Source of the DNA: Sandaracinaceae bacterium
GTDB taxonomy: Bacteria; Myxococcota_A; Polyangia; Polyangiales; Houyiibacteriaceae
Assembly: GCA_020633075.1 (NCBI GenBank)
Contig: JACKEI010000002.1
Coordinates: 1,302,001 to 1,366,000, forward strand
Length of the DNA stretch: 64,000 bases
Direction of reading: 5' to 3'
A program made the position numbers and the translations under genes. The stretch's first letter is position 1. Each line of letters opens with the position of its first letter. The notes beneath the pieces are model-generated. The model did no database searches. It was not told where the DNA came from and saw only the letters and a list, made by a program, of their open reading frames with translations. Shown here one piece after another: positions 16,725-25,260 of the stretch.

Positions 16725-16771
16725 TGACGGCTCTGACAGGACCTGTCAGGAGCTGTCGGGAGCCGTCAGGG
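16725..16771 (-). promoter_or_regulatory. Nested inverted repeat and 10-bp-phased direct repeats upstream of uvrA
   Basis: The inner palindrome is CTGACAGG-A-CCTGTCAG (16733-16749). The outer arms are TGACGGCTC (16725-16733) and GAGCCGTCA (16760-16768). On the plus strand the right half reads as three consecutive 10-mers with one consensus: CCTGTCAGGA, GCTGTCGGGA, GCCGTCAGGG (16742-16771). There is no T-tract in either direction, so it looks like an operator rather than a terminator. It may bind LexA or another repressor, since uvrA is a classic SOS gene. Confidence 0.55.
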
Positions 16772-16828
16772 TGCTGAGTGCTGTGTGCCGGTGGTCGACG
16801 CGTTGGGCGACCTGGTGCGCGACGCGCG

Positions 16829-18280
16829 TCAGAGACCGAGCTTGCGGTCCACGGCCGTGATGGCGTCCAGCACCTTGTCGTCGTTCTCTTCCAGCAGGCG
16901 GCCGATCTTTTTGTAGGCGCTGAGGACCGTGGTGTGGTCCTTGCCGCCGAAGCGGCTGCCGAGGTCCGGGTAGCTGGTGCCCAGGCGCTCGCGGCAGAGG
17001 TACATGGCGATCATGCGCGGGTGGCTGACCGAGCGCGTGCGCTTCTTGCCCTTGAGGTCGGCCATGCGCACGCCGAAGTACTCGCACACGGCGCGCTGGA
17101 TGTCCTCCACGCTGGTGACCTGGTCCATCTGCGGCATGACGGTGCGCGTCGCTTCACGGGCGAGCTCCATGTCGATGGGGCGGTTGCGCAGCTCGGCCAA
17201 GACGGCCAGGCGCGTCAGCGTGCCTTCCAGCTCGCGCACGTTGCTCTTGACCACCTGCGCCAGGAAGTGCGCCACCTCTTGGCTGAGCTGGATGCCCTCG
17301 CCAGCGGCCTTGGTCTGCAGGATGGCCACGCGCGTGTCGACCTCGGGGGCCTGCACGTCGGCGACCATGCCGGACTGGAAGCGGCTGATGAGGCGCTCTT
17401 CCATCTCCGGGATCTGCTGCGGGTACACGTCCGAGGTGACCACGATCTGCTTGTTGGCGTGGTGCAGCGCGTTGAAGGTGTGGAAGAACTCTTCCTGCGT
17501 CTGCTCGCGGCCGGCCAGGAACTGGATGTCGTCCATGAGCAGCACGTCGCAGCCGCTGCGGTAGCGCTCGCGGAACTGGGCGATGCGGTGGTTCTGCAGC
17601 GACCAGATGAACTCGTTGGTGAAGCGCTCGGCGGAGAGATACAGGATGCTGGCGCCGGGGTTGTTGGCGAGCACCGTGTGGCCGATGGCGTTGACCAAGT
17701 GCGTCTTGCCCAGACCCACGCCGCCGTAGATGAACAGCGGGTTGTAGCGGGTGCCCGGAGAGGAGGCGACGGCGACGCTGGCGGCGTGCGCGAGCTGGTT
17801 GCTGGGCCCGACGACGAAGTTGTCGAAGCTGTACATCGGGTTGAGGTCCGCGACGGGCGGCTGCGGGAGCGACGAGCTGGGCGCGAAGCTCTGACGCGCG
17901 ACCTGGATGCCACCGGGGGGCGTGGCGGGGCGTCCCTGGTGAGAGCCAACGAGGGGCGGGCGCTGCGACGGCGGGGGCGCGGGCTCGACGCTGCGCGCCG
18001 CGGTGGCGCGCGCCTGGAGGTCGGCGTCGACCGTCCACAGGATGGCGTCCGGCGCGGTGTGGTTCGTGTAGCGCGCCTCCTCACGGCAGAGGTCCAGCAC
18101 CAACGACTCGTAGTTGTTGTGCACCCACTCCAGCTGGAAGCTGTTGGGAACGCGGAGCGTCAGCTGCCCGTCGATGAGCCCGCCGAACTCGATGTCGGCG
18201 ATCCAGCTCTCGAAGGCCTCGGGGGAGATCGTCTTTTGGAGACGAAGCAGCGTCGATTCCCACAGGTCGTTCATGGGCAA
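16829..18280 (-). CDS. dnaA: Chromosomal replication initiator protein DnaA
   Basis: This is full-length DnaA (483 aa). Domain I is at about 1-85 and a Pro/Ser-rich domain II linker at 95-145. The AAA+ domain III has Walker A GGVGLGKTH (186-194), Walker B LLMDDIQF and a sensor region. Domain IV carries the DNA-binding signature SHPRMIAMYLCRERLGTSYPD followed by FGGKDHTTV. It opens the origin and loads the helicase. The gene abuts a 517-nt gene-free stretch with DnaA boxes, the usual dnaA-oriC linkage. MPMNDLW or the second Met could be the start. The downstream neighbour is uvrA. Confidence 0.98.
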   Translation of the reverse strand: MPMNDLWESTLLRLQKTISPEAFESWIADIEFGGLIDGQLTLRVPNSFQLEWVHNNYESLVLDLCREEARYTNHTAPDAILWTVDADLQARATAARSVEPAPPPSQRPPLVGSHQGRPATPPGGIQVARQSFAPSSSLPQPPVADLNPMYSFDNFVVGPSNQLAHAASVAVASSPGTRYNPLFIYGGVGLGKTHLVNAIGHTVLANNPGASILYLSAERFTNEFIWSLQNHRIAQFRERYRSGCDVLLMDDIQFLAGREQTQEEFFHTFNALHHANKQIVVTSDVYPQQIPEMEERLISRFQSGMVADVQAPEVDTRVAILQTKAAGEGIQLSQEVAHFLAQVVKSNVRELEGTLTRLAVLAELRNRPIDMELAREATRTVMPQMDQVTSVEDIQRAVCEYFGVRMADLKGKKRTRSVSHPRMIAMYLCRERLGTSYPDLGSRFGGKDHTTVLSAYKKIGRLLEENDDKVLDAITAVDRKLGL

Positions 18281-18797
18281 ATACCTTCACATTGCAGGAC
18301 GATGCACGCAGTTACCCACACGTGGAGCACACAGTGTGCACCACGTCTTACGTGCAGTTCGGGAGGAGAGTGGATTGCTACCCGGGCGGCTGCCACTCTG
18401 GACATCCCCACCGAAGGGAAAGCGAAACTAGCAGTCCCTGATTCGACCGTCTACGGGTTCGTGGGAGGAAAATCCTAACTCACGAGGATCGCGAACGATT
18501 CGCTCACAAGTTTCTTTGGTCGGATGCAGCGAACGCCAACGTGACGTCGGAGCCGCTGCGTGAAAACGCGAAATCCACCATGAAACAAGGTGTAAACGTG
18601 GGATCGCGTGAGTGCGCGGAGAGACGCTGTGGATCACTTGTGTGACATGTGGATGACTCGCGCGCGGGTTCCGTGCGGTCGGTGAAGGGCGGCGGCGGCG
18701 CACGCTGCGCAGGCGTTCAGAGTGGTGCGTGTGGCGACGCACATGTGTCCCCCACAGGTTATCCACAGCTTGTGAACGACGCGTCCGGAAGAGGCGG
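18281..18797 (+). other. oriC: Putative chromosomal replication origin (oriC) next to dnaA
   Basis: This 517-nt gene-free stretch lies just upstream of dnaA. It contains one perfect DnaA box TTATCCACA (18759-18767) and one-mismatch boxes TTACCCACA (18312-18320), TGTGGATCA (18628-18636) and TGTGGATGA (18648-18656); a weaker TGTGAACGA is at 18771-18779. A moderately AT-richer stretch (about 18465-18605, with AGGAAAATCCTAACT and AAGTTTCTTTGG) could be the unwinding element. The dnaA promoter must also lie at its left end. The call rests on box clustering and the dnaA linkage. Confidence 0.72.
18759..18767 (+). other. Perfect DnaA box
   Basis: TTATCCACA matches the consensus DnaA box exactly and is the best of the boxes in the putative origin. 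Confidence 0.8.
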
Positions 18798-19778
18798 CTA
18801 CTGGACGTTGTAGCGGACCGTCAGCATGAGCTCGGTCTGCCGCGGACCGCGCCGCGCACGCAGGTCGTGGCGCAGCGCGAAGTCGAGCTCGAACTTGCTG
18901 TCCACGTACCCGGCGCCGAGGCTGAGCGTGTGGAGGTTGCGGCCGCCGTCGCGACGGTAACCGAGCCGGATGGGCACGATGTCGGCCGCGGTGTACTCCG
19001 CTCCGAAACCGCCGATGACGCGCGGCGACGCGAAGGTGCTGATGTCCACCAGGACGTCGAAGCCGAGGGCGAGGCCGAACTCCTGCACCAGGATGCCCGC
19101 GCTGCCTCCCACCTGCACGGGCGCGAGGGCCGAGTCGAGGTCGATCAGGTTGTACGCGAGCACTGAGATGTGCAGCCACTCGATGGGCGTCAGCGTCGCG
19201 CTGGCGTCGAGGGTGAAGCCGCTCGCGTGCTCGCCGATGGGCGTGTCGTTGTCGTCGCGCTCGCGCGGCGTCATGCGCACGAAGCGGGCGCCCACCCCCA
19301 ACGAGATGGCGGGCGCGAGCGCCATGCCGAGGCCCAGGCGGCCGTCCCAGCCGTTGTAGTCGCGACCGTTGCCGAAGAAGCCGCGAAAGCTGAAGCCAGC
19401 GGCGAGGCTGTTGCTGATCGAGTCCGCCACGGCCGAGCCGATGGTGAAGGCGTTGCGTCCGGTGATGTACCCGAAGCCCGCCTCCACGTGATAGAGGCGC
19501 CGCAGCGAGAGGTTCGACGAGTTGTACGCCAGCGCGGAGGTCCCGGTGGCGGTGGCGCGCGCGCCGGAGCCCATGGCGATTCCGCGCGCGGTCTCGAGGG
19601 TGTCCTCGCGGCCCCGCACGGGATCCGCGCCGATGATGACGCCGCTGGGCGCTTCGACCTGAGCGAGCGAGCGTCCGGGCAGGACGCAGACCAAGCTGGC
19701 GCCAACGAGCGCGGCCGCGCTGCACCACCCAAGAGGGGATGCTCCGCTCGGGCGCATGATTCGAGGTGTGCTGGCCAT
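18798..19778 (-). CDS. Putative outer-membrane beta-barrel protein
   Basis: This 326-aa exported protein has a signal peptide (SAAALVGASLVCVLPGRSLAQ) followed by Gly/aromatic-rich amphipathic strands: HVEAGFGYITGRNAFTIG, AAGFSFRGFFGNGRDYNGWDG, LHTLSLGAGYVDSKFELDFALRHDL. It ends in an aromatic/hydrophobic strand, LMLTVRYNVQ, as outer-membrane barrels do. The opening of the mature part (ETARGIAMGSGARATATGTSALAYNSSNLS) recalls the start of PorV/PorQ-like or FadL-like barrels. I chose the ATG at 19778 because GGGAAG precedes it; an upstream in-frame start at 19820 would lengthen the leader. It sits at the right edge of the putative origin. Confidence 0.7.
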   Translation of the reverse strand: MASTPRIMRPSGASPLGWCSAAALVGASLVCVLPGRSLAQVEAPSGVIIGADPVRGREDTLETARGIAMGSGARATATGTSALAYNSSNLSLRRLYHVEAGFGYITGRNAFTIGSAVADSISNSLAAGFSFRGFFGNGRDYNGWDGRLGLGMALAPAISLGVGARFVRMTPRERDDNDTPIGEHASGFTLDASATLTPIEWLHISVLAYNLIDLDSALAPVQVGGSAGILVQEFGLALGFDVLVDISTFASPRVIGGFGAEYTAADIVPIRLGYRRDGGRNLHTLSLGAGYVDSKFELDFALRHDLRARRGPRQTELMLTVRYNVQ

Positions 19779-19889
19779 GCTGGTTGGCTTCCCATAGCCA
19801 AACGCGGCGGGACCGTCCAAAAATCCGCAAGACGCACAGTTTCACGCAGGTTACGCGGCGAAAACCGCGCCCACGCAGCGGGTCCGTGG

Positions 19890-19895
19890 TTGACA
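19890..19895 (+). promoter_or_regulatory. Possible -35 element upstream of rpe
   Basis: A perfect TTGACA lies 28 nt before the preferred rpe start. The matching -10 is poor (GATTCT at 19912-19917, spacing 16), so the assignment is tentative. Confidence 0.3.
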
Positions 19896-19923
19896 CTTGT
19901 GGGCCAGCGTGGATTCTACTCGC

Positions 19924-20598
19924 GTGCCACGTTCCCCCAAGCCGCTTCGCCTCGCTCCCTCCATCCTCGCCGCAGACTTCGCCAATCTCGGACAGGAAGT
20001 GCGTCGTGTCGATGAAGCCGGCGCGGAGTGGATCCACTTGGACGTCATGGACGGGCGCTTCGTTCCCAACATCACCTTCGGGCCGCCGGTGGTGAAGGCG
20101 CTCCGCCCCGTCACGCCGAAGGTGCTGGACTGTCACCTCATGATCGTGGAGCCGGAGCGCTACGTGGAGGACTTCGCGGCGGCCGGCGCAGACGTCATCA
20201 CGGTGCACGCGGAGGCCTGCCCGCACCTGCACCGCGTGCTCCAGCAGATCCGCGGGCTCGGCAAGCGCGCGGGCGTCTCGCTCAACCCCCACACGCACGA
20301 GTCTTGCCTCGAGCACGTGCTGGACCTGTGTGACCTGGTGCTCGTCATGAGCGTGAACCCGGGGTTCGGTGGGCAGTCCTTCATCCCGGCCGCGTTGCCC
20401 AAGCTGGCCCGCATCCGCGGCATGATCGACGAGCGCGGGCTGGACACCGACCTGCAGGTGGACGGCGGCGTGAAGGTCGGCACGGCCCGGCAGGTGGTGG
20501 AGGCCGGCGCGGACGTGTTGGTCGCCGGCAGCGCGGTCTTCTCGGCGGCGGACTACGGCGCGGCCATGCGGGCCATTCGTGAGGACGGCGCGGCATGA
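19924..20598 (+). CDS. rpe: Ribulose-phosphate 3-epimerase
   Basis: This 224-aa TIM-barrel enzyme interconverts ribulose-5-phosphate and xylulose-5-phosphate in the pentose phosphate pathway. Signatures are [46 protein letters not shown] and a C-terminal LQVDGGV phosphate-binding segment. There is no ATG near the conserved N-terminus. The GTG at 19924 gives the normal length, and other in-frame choices are the GTG at 19909 and the TTG at 19897. Its stop overlaps the ATG of the following sigma54 regulator by 4 nt, so the two are translationally coupled. Confidence 0.95.
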   Translation: MPRSPKPLRLAPSILAADFANLGQEVRRVDEAGAEWIHLDVMDGRFVPNITFGPPVVKALRPVTPKVLDCHLMIVEPERYVEDFAAAGADVITVHAEACPHLHRVLQQIRGLGKRAGVSLNPHTHESCLEHVLDLCDLVLVMSVNPGFGGQSFIPAALPKLARIRGMIDERGLDTDLQVDGGVKVGTARQVVEAGADVLVAGSAVFSAADYGAAMRAIREDGAA

Positions 20599-21980
20599 CC
20601 GTCGACCCCGGCATGCTGACGAGCGTCTTCGCGGACCCGCGCCTCACGTCGCGTCGGCTGCGCCGGAGCCGCGTCACCGTCGTCAGCGGGGCCACCAAGG
20701 GAGCGGAGCTCGTCATCGACCGCGAGTGCGTGACCATCGGGCGCAGCGTCATCTGCGACCTGGTGCTGTCCGACAAGGCCGTGAGCGGCACACACTGCGA
20801 GCTGGTCGCCGACGAGAAGGGTGTGTTGCTGCGCGACCTGGACTCCACCAACGGCACCAGCGTCGGGGAGCTACGCATCCGCGAGGTGTGGCTGCGGCAG
20901 GGGACGCTCTTCACGGTGGGTCAGACGCAGCTGCGCTTCGACCCCCTCGAGGGCAGCATCGACATCGCGTTGAGCGGCAACGAGACCTTCTATGACCTCG
21001 TGGGCACCAGCGTGCGCATGCGCGAGATCTTCGCGGTGCTGGAGAAGGTCGCACCCAGCGACCTGACCGTGCTGGTGCGCGGCGAGACGGGGACGGGCAA
21101 GGAGCTGGTGGCGCGCGCCATCCACCGCGCGTCCAAGCGCGCGACGGCGCCCCTGGTGGTGCAGGACTGCAGCGCCATTCCGCGTGAGCTGGTGGAGAGC
21201 ACGCTCTTCGGGCACGAGCGGGGCTCCTTCACCGGCGCCAGCGACCGGCATCGCGGCTCCTTCGAGCAGGCGCACGGGGGCACCATCTTCCTGGACGAGA
21301 TCGGCGAGCTGCCGCTCGACATGCAGCCCAAGCTGCTGCGCGTCCTGGAGAACCGCGAGATCCGCCGCGTCGGCGGCCAGAAGACGCTGCCCGTGGACGT
21401 GCGCGTCGTGGCGGCCACCAACCGTGACCTGCGGCAGATGGTTAACGAAGGGACGTTCCGCGAGGACCTCTACTACCGCCTGAGCGTGGTGCAGGTGGAG
21501 CTGCCCTCGCTGCGGGAGCGCGCGGAGGACATCCCGCTCTTGGTGCGCGGCTTCCTGGACGACTTCTCGGCGCGGCGCTTCCCCGGTGAGGAGCGCGAGT
21601 TCACCGCCACGGACGAGGCCATGCGCCGGCTGCAAGCGTATCCGTGGCCCGGCAACGTGCGTGAGCTCAAGAACACCGTGGAGCGCGCCGCGTCGCTCGC
21701 CGACGGCTTCGAGCTGGACCGCGCGGACTTCGTGCCAGCCAGCCAGAAGTCACCGCCCATGACGCTGCCCGGCGGGCGCGCCGAGGAGCTGGTGGAGGAG
21801 GGGGTCCCCTTCAAGGAGGCCAAGCAGCGCATCACCGACGCGTTCGAGGCGTCGTACCTGAAGGCGCTGCTGGACAAGTACGGCGGCAACATCACGCGCA
21901 GCGCCCAGGCCGCGGGCCTGACCCGCTACCACCTGCGCGAGCTGGCCAAGCGCTACGGCGTGCGGGACACGCAAGTGTGA
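20595..21980 (+). CDS. FHA-domain sigma54 enhancer-binding transcriptional activator
   Basis: This 461-aa protein has an N-terminal FHA domain (about 28-110: [26 protein letters not shown]), a sigma54-activating AAA+ domain (about 130-365: Walker A GETGTGKE, Walker B FLDEIGEL, arginine-finger region FREDLYYRL) and a C-terminal Fis-type helix-turn-helix ([24 protein letters not shown]). The sigma54-contacting loop reads GSFTGA rather than GAFTGA. FHA-type activators are a myxobacterial speciality and respond to Ser/Thr kinases. It overlaps rpe upstream and the reductase gene downstream by 4 nt each, an odd place for a regulator. Confidence 0.93.
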   Translation: MTVDPGMLTSVFADPRLTSRRLRRSRVTVVSGATKGAELVIDRECVTIGRSVICDLVLSDKAVSGTHCELVADEKGVLLRDLDSTNGTSVGELRIREVWLRQGTLFTVGQTQLRFDPLEGSIDIALSGNETFYDLVGTSVRMREIFAVLEKVAPSDLTVLVRGETGTGKELVARAIHRASKRATAPLVVQDCSAIPRELVESTLFGHERGSFTGASDRHRGSFEQAHGGTIFLDEIGELPLDMQPKLLRVLENREIRRVGGQKTLPVDVRVVAATNRDLRQMVNEGTFREDLYYRLSVVQVELPSLRERAEDIPLLVRGFLDDFSARRFPGEEREFTATDEAMRRLQAYPWPGNVRELKNTVERAASLADGFELDRADFVPASQKSPPMTLPGGRAEELVEEGVPFKEAKQRITDAFEASYLKALLDKYGGNITRSAQAAGLTRYHLRELAKRYGVRDTQV

Positions 21981-22942
21981 CCGCGCGCGTGGCCATCGTC
22001 GGCGGCGGCGCCGTCGGCCAGGTCTACGGGCTGCACATGCTGGCCGCGGGCGCCGAGGTCACCTACTTCGTGCGCGAGCGCTACGCGGACGAGCTGCGCG
22101 CGGGCACCACGCTCTACAGCCTGCCGCGCGGTGTGCCCCGGCGTCTGCTGCCCACCGACGTGCAGCACGACATGGCCGCGCTGGGCGACGGCTACGACCA
22201 GGTGTGGCTCTGCGTGCCCACCAACGCGCTCACGTCGGGGGCGCTCGACCCCGTGCTGCGGGCCGTGGCCGGCGCGCCGCAGACCTCGCTGGTGTGCATG
22301 CTGCCCGGCATGCAGGTGCGCACGCTGCTGGACGCGCACATCGCACGGCAGCGCGTGGTGGATGGGCTGATCGGCATGATCGCGTATCAGGCGCCACTGC
22401 CGGGGGAGACCTTCGACCCGCCGGGCATCGCCTACGTGCTGCCGCGGGTCTCGCCCAGCAAGTTCAGCGGGGCCTCGGCCGCGCGCGTGCAGGGCGTCGT
22501 GGACCTCTTGCGCGCTGGCGGCTGCCCCGCTTCCGTGGTGCCCGACGCGCGCGTGAGCTTGGCCTTCAGCTCGTGCTTGATGATGCCCATGATCGTCGCG
22601 CTGGAGGGGGCAGACTGGCGCTTTGCGGAGCTGCGCAAGGGCGAGTGGCTGACCCTGGCAGCCGGCGCCGCACGTGAGGCCATGACCCTGGTGGGCGCGG
22701 AGCTGGGCGTGCCTGCGCCTTGGTTTCGCCCGCTGGTGCGGCGGCCTCTCTTCTCGGCCATCTCCTACGGCGCGAAGTGGGTCGCTCCCTTCGACGCCGA
22801 GGTCTACCTGCACCACCACTTCACAAAGGTGGGCGAGCAGACGCGCTTGATGATGCGCGGCTACCTGGACAGCGCCGCCGAGCGCAGCCTGCCCAGCGAC
22901 CACATCGCCAGGCTCAACCAGCAGGTGTTCGGTCGTGAGTGA
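21977..22942 (+). CDS. Ketopantoate reductase (ApbA/PanE) family protein
   Basis: This 321-aa protein starts with a Rossmann dinucleotide-binding motif (VAIVGGGAVGQVYGLHML), followed by the family segment QVWLCVPTNAL and a helical C-terminal domain. The family reduces 2-oxo acids such as ketopantoate with NADPH, but members are diverse and the substrate here is unclear. The GTG start overlaps the regulator's stop by 4 nt, and its 3' end overlaps the globin gene by 8 nt, so the block is one transcript. Divergence from classical PanE is evident from the loose spacing of the C-terminal motifs. Confidence 0.75.
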   Translation: MTARVAIVGGGAVGQVYGLHMLAAGAEVTYFVRERYADELRAGTTLYSLPRGVPRRLLPTDVQHDMAALGDGYDQVWLCVPTNALTSGALDPVLRAVAGAPQTSLVCMLPGMQVRTLLDAHIARQRVVDGLIGMIAYQAPLPGETFDPPGIAYVLPRVSPSKFSGASAARVQGVVDLLRAGGCPASVVPDARVSLAFSSCLMMPMIVALEGADWRFAELRKGEWLTLAAGAAREAMTLVGAELGVPAPWFRPLVRRPLFSAISYGAKWVAPFDAEVYLHHHFTKVGEQTRLMMRGYLDSAAERSLPSDHIARLNQQVFGRE

Positions 22943-23309
22943 CTTCGAGACCCTGGGCGGCGAGGCGCGCCTGCGTCCGCTCATCGACGCGTTCGTCGAC
23001 CGCTGCTTCGATGACATGATGATCGGCTTCCACTTTCGCGGCGTGGACCGCGCGCGGGTGAAGACCTTCGAGTACCAGCACGCGGCGCACTTCTTCGGCG
23101 CAGACGTCGTCTACGAGGGTCGCGCTCTGGGTCGTGCGCACGGCAAGCACAACATCCTCGGGGGGCAGTTCATGCGCCGCCGCAAGATCCTCGAGGACAC
23201 CGCGCGCGAGCACGGCCTGCCCGAGGACATCCTGGCCCGCTGGTTGGCCTACCAGGACACGCTGCGTGGCGAAATCACCCAGCAGCAGGGATCGGGCTGT
23301 CAGGACTGA
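22935..23309 (+). CDS. Truncated-hemoglobin-like protein
   Basis: This 124-aa small globin has the truncated-hemoglobin pattern: FETLGGEARLRPLIDAFVDR at the start, YQHAAHFFGADVVYEGRALGRAH in the F-helix region, and the proximal His in AHGKHNILGGQF. Such proteins bind haem and handle O2, NO or redox chemistry in the cytoplasm. The start GTG lies inside the previous gene (8-nt overlap), so translation is coupled to the reductase. The 3' end overlaps the convergent SnoaL-like gene by 10 nt. The oxygen-binding residues cannot be assigned by eye. Confidence 0.8.
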   Translation: MSDFETLGGEARLRPLIDAFVDRCFDDMMIGFHFRGVDRARVKTFEYQHAAHFFGADVVYEGRALGRAHGKHNILGGQFMRRRKILEDTAREHGLPEDILARWLAYQDTLRGEITQQQGSGCQD

Positions 23310-23755
23310 GGGGGCGCCTCGGCCGGCGCACGGGGCAGGGCGCCGTCCAGCCAGCGCAGGTGCAGCGTGCGGGCGCGGATGCGCCAGCCATGTGCGCCAT
23401 GCGTGAGGGCGTCTTCGTACTCGCCGCCCAGCTGGAAGAAGCGCATGCGGCCCTCCTCGAGGTAGCCATGCTGCGCGAGCACGTACGAGCGGGCGCTGGC
23501 GAGCGCTCGGTCCTCGTCGTCGAAGCGCACGCGCACGTTGCTGATGAAGTGCTGTAGGCGCCGGTAGCGGCTGAGCTCGCGCGTGAGGAAGGCCTGCATG
23601 TCCGTGAGCGCCGCGCGCGGGCCTCCGGTCTGCCGGAAGTCGATGTCGGCGTCGGCGGTGAAGACGGCGCTCAGGCGCTCGAAGCGCTGCTGGTCGATGG
23701 CCTCGCTGTAGGCGAAGAGGAGCTCGTGGATCTGCAGGGTGTCTTCGACGCGCAT
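23300..23755 (-). CDS. SnoaL-like (NTF2-fold) protein
   Basis: This 151-aa protein fits the NTF2/SnoaL-like fold: an N-terminal helix ELLFAYSEAIDQQRFERLSAVFTADADIDF, a middle helix, then paired strands HFISNVRVRFDDEDRALASARSYVLA and GWRIRARTLHLRWLDG. The family includes polyketide cyclases, isomerases and ring-hydroxylating dioxygenase small-subunit relatives. No catalytic assignment is possible from this sequence alone. A TGCTAGAGT element ends 6 nt before the ATG, so the mRNA is probably leaderless. Confidence 0.72.
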   Translation of the reverse strand: MRVEDTLQIHELLFAYSEAIDQQRFERLSAVFTADADIDFRQTGGPRAALTDMQAFLTRELSRYRRLQHFISNVRVRFDDEDRALASARSYVLAQHGYLEEGRMRFFQLGGEYEDALTHGAHGWRIRARTLHLRWLDGALPRAPAEAPPQS

Positions 23756-23761
23756 CCCCGC

Positions 23762-23770
23762 ACTCTAGCA
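23762..23770 (-). promoter_or_regulatory. Extended -10 element of the SnoaL-like gene
   Basis: TGCTAGAGT on the minus strand ends 6 nt before the ATG at 23755, predicting a transcript that begins at the start codon. Confidence 0.5.
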
Positions 23771-23837
23771 GCCCGCGCGCCGCGGCTCAGCGCTCGCCCA
23801 ACTCGCGCGGCGCCCGTCCTGGGTCGTGTCTCGGTTC

Positions 23838-25118
23838 TCAGTGGGCGGCCGCGTGCAGCAAGTCGGCCTCGATGCTGGACGCCAAGAGCGCGGCCGCGTC
23901 TGCGGGCAGCCCCGGGTGCACCGCGCCGACGTTCAACAGGATCGCGCCGCCGAGCCCCACCGCGCTGCAGCAGAGGTTGCAGGTCATGGACGCAGCCCCC
24001 GCGAAGTGGAGCGCGTCGAGGCCCAGCGGGTGGTCGTCGCCCGCCACCACACCCATCTTCTCCAGCGCGCCCAAGTTGCTGAGCGCGAACGAGGCGCCGG
24101 CGAGCGGTCCCTCGAACACGCGCCGCGAGAGTCCGACGCCGAGCGCGCGCTGCACGTACCTGGTCAGCTGGGCCGCGCCGGCCGCCGTGAAGCGCGGCAC
24201 GCCAGCGTCCATCGCACCGTGCACCGCATCATGAAAGGCGCGCGCGTCGGACCACAGGTCGCTCTCCCCGCTAAGGCGCAGCGCCGCATCCACGAACGAG
24301 ATGAAGTAGCCGACGCTCTCGGGGATCTGCGCCTCTCCTCGTCGGCTCAGGTAGGCGCGCATGTCCACCGGGTGAAACGACAGCGTGGGCGCGTCCGCTG
24401 GCAGCTGAGCGTGAGCCAGGATGCTGCGCGCGATGGCCGCAGAGAGCACTCCGTGCAGGGTCATGCCACGCCGCTTGGCGTGGTCGGTGAGCGCGCTCAC
24501 GTGCTCGGGCGTCAGGCGCACAGGCGCCACGACGACGCGTCGCTGGTGGGGCGGGACCACGCTGCCGCTGCCCCAGCGGACGAAGCGACCCACCCGCGCG
24601 GCTTCGAGCTGACGTCCCATGAAGCGCTTCGCCGCTCCCTGCCGGAAGTCCGCCGGTAGGTAGTCCTCGAGGCGCGTCGCCGGCAGCGAGTCGACGCGAT
24701 CCGTCGGTGCCGCCAGCGTGGCCAAGAGGTCGCGCATGACGAAGATGCCGGACTTGCCGTCGCTGACGGCGTGCCAGAGCGTCACCAGCAGCGTCGAGGC
24801 TCCGTCCGGATGCTGCAGGGTGCAGCGCAACGGCGGGCTCTCCGCGGACCAGTGTCCGTCGCGCAGCTCCTCGGTCATCACCTCGGTCCACGCGCTACGC
24901 GGCGCTTCGCGGGTGATGAGGGGCACGCTCACGGGTGTTTGCCCTGCGATGTCGAGCGCAAGCGAAGGGTGACGCACCTGCAGGCGCGCCAGGGCCCCAC
25001 GCACTTCGTCCTCCGAGAGCGTGCGCCGCACGGTGGCCGCCGTGACGAAGTTCAGCGTGTAACCGCGGTCGTAGCGGTAGCCGAGCTCCTCGAAGAACCC
25101 TAGCGGTCGTGTGCGCAT
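23838..25118 (-). CDS. Condensation-domain/acyltransferase superfamily protein (HxxxDG motif)
   Basis: This 426-aa protein carries the catalytic motif HAVSDGKSG (an HxxxDG site) at about residue 127, shared by NRPS condensation domains, PapA-type acyltransferases and alcohol acetyltransferases. Other family-like segments are LSFHPVDMRAYL, ESVGYFISFVDAALRL and SFALSNLGALEKMG. It should transfer an acyl group from CoA or a carrier to an alcohol or amine. No NRPS, PKS or carrier-protein gene is nearby, so a free-standing esterifying role is more likely than assembly-line work. The ATG at 25118 (MRTRPLGFFEELG) fits the family N-terminus; the frame stays open further upstream, over the divergent lipoprotein region. 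Confidence 0.78.
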   Translation of the reverse strand: MRTRPLGFFEELGYRYDRGYTLNFVTAATVRRTLSEDEVRGALARLQVRHPSLALDIAGQTPVSVPLITREAPRSAWTEVMTEELRDGHWSAESPPLRCTLQHPDGASTLLVTLWHAVSDGKSGIFVMRDLLATLAAPTDRVDSLPATRLEDYLPADFRQGAAKRFMGRQLEAARVGRFVRWGSGSVVPPHQRRVVVAPVRLTPEHVSALTDHAKRRGMTLHGVLSAAIARSILAHAQLPADAPTLSFHPVDMRAYLSRRGEAQIPESVGYFISFVDAALRLSGESDLWSDARAFHDAVHGAMDAGVPRFTAAGAAQLTRYVQRALGVGLSRRVFEGPLAGASFALSNLGALEKMGVVAGDDHPLGLDALHFAGAASMTCNLCCSAVGLGGAILLNVGAVHPGLPADAAALLASSIEADLLHAAAH

Positions 25119-25260
25119 GGGAGGATTGGTGCGATCTCGGCGCGTCGTTGTAAAGTCCCCGAGCGGCGCCGGGACCAGCACCGGTTCGCGCCTCGTGAGC
25201 GCCAACCGTAGTACAGTGCCCCGCTGCTGCCTCCCATCCCCTGGTAAGAACGGCCATCCC

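Noticed and set aside
16733..16768. Repeat upstream of uvrA as a dnaA terminator
   Set aside because: There is no T-tract on either strand, and the repeated 10-bp units with phasing fit a protein-binding site better.
23838..25118. Part of a nonribosomal peptide cluster
   Set aside because: The HxxxDG motif is present, but there is no adenylation, thiolation or ketosynthase domain nearby, so a free-standing acyltransferase is more likely.
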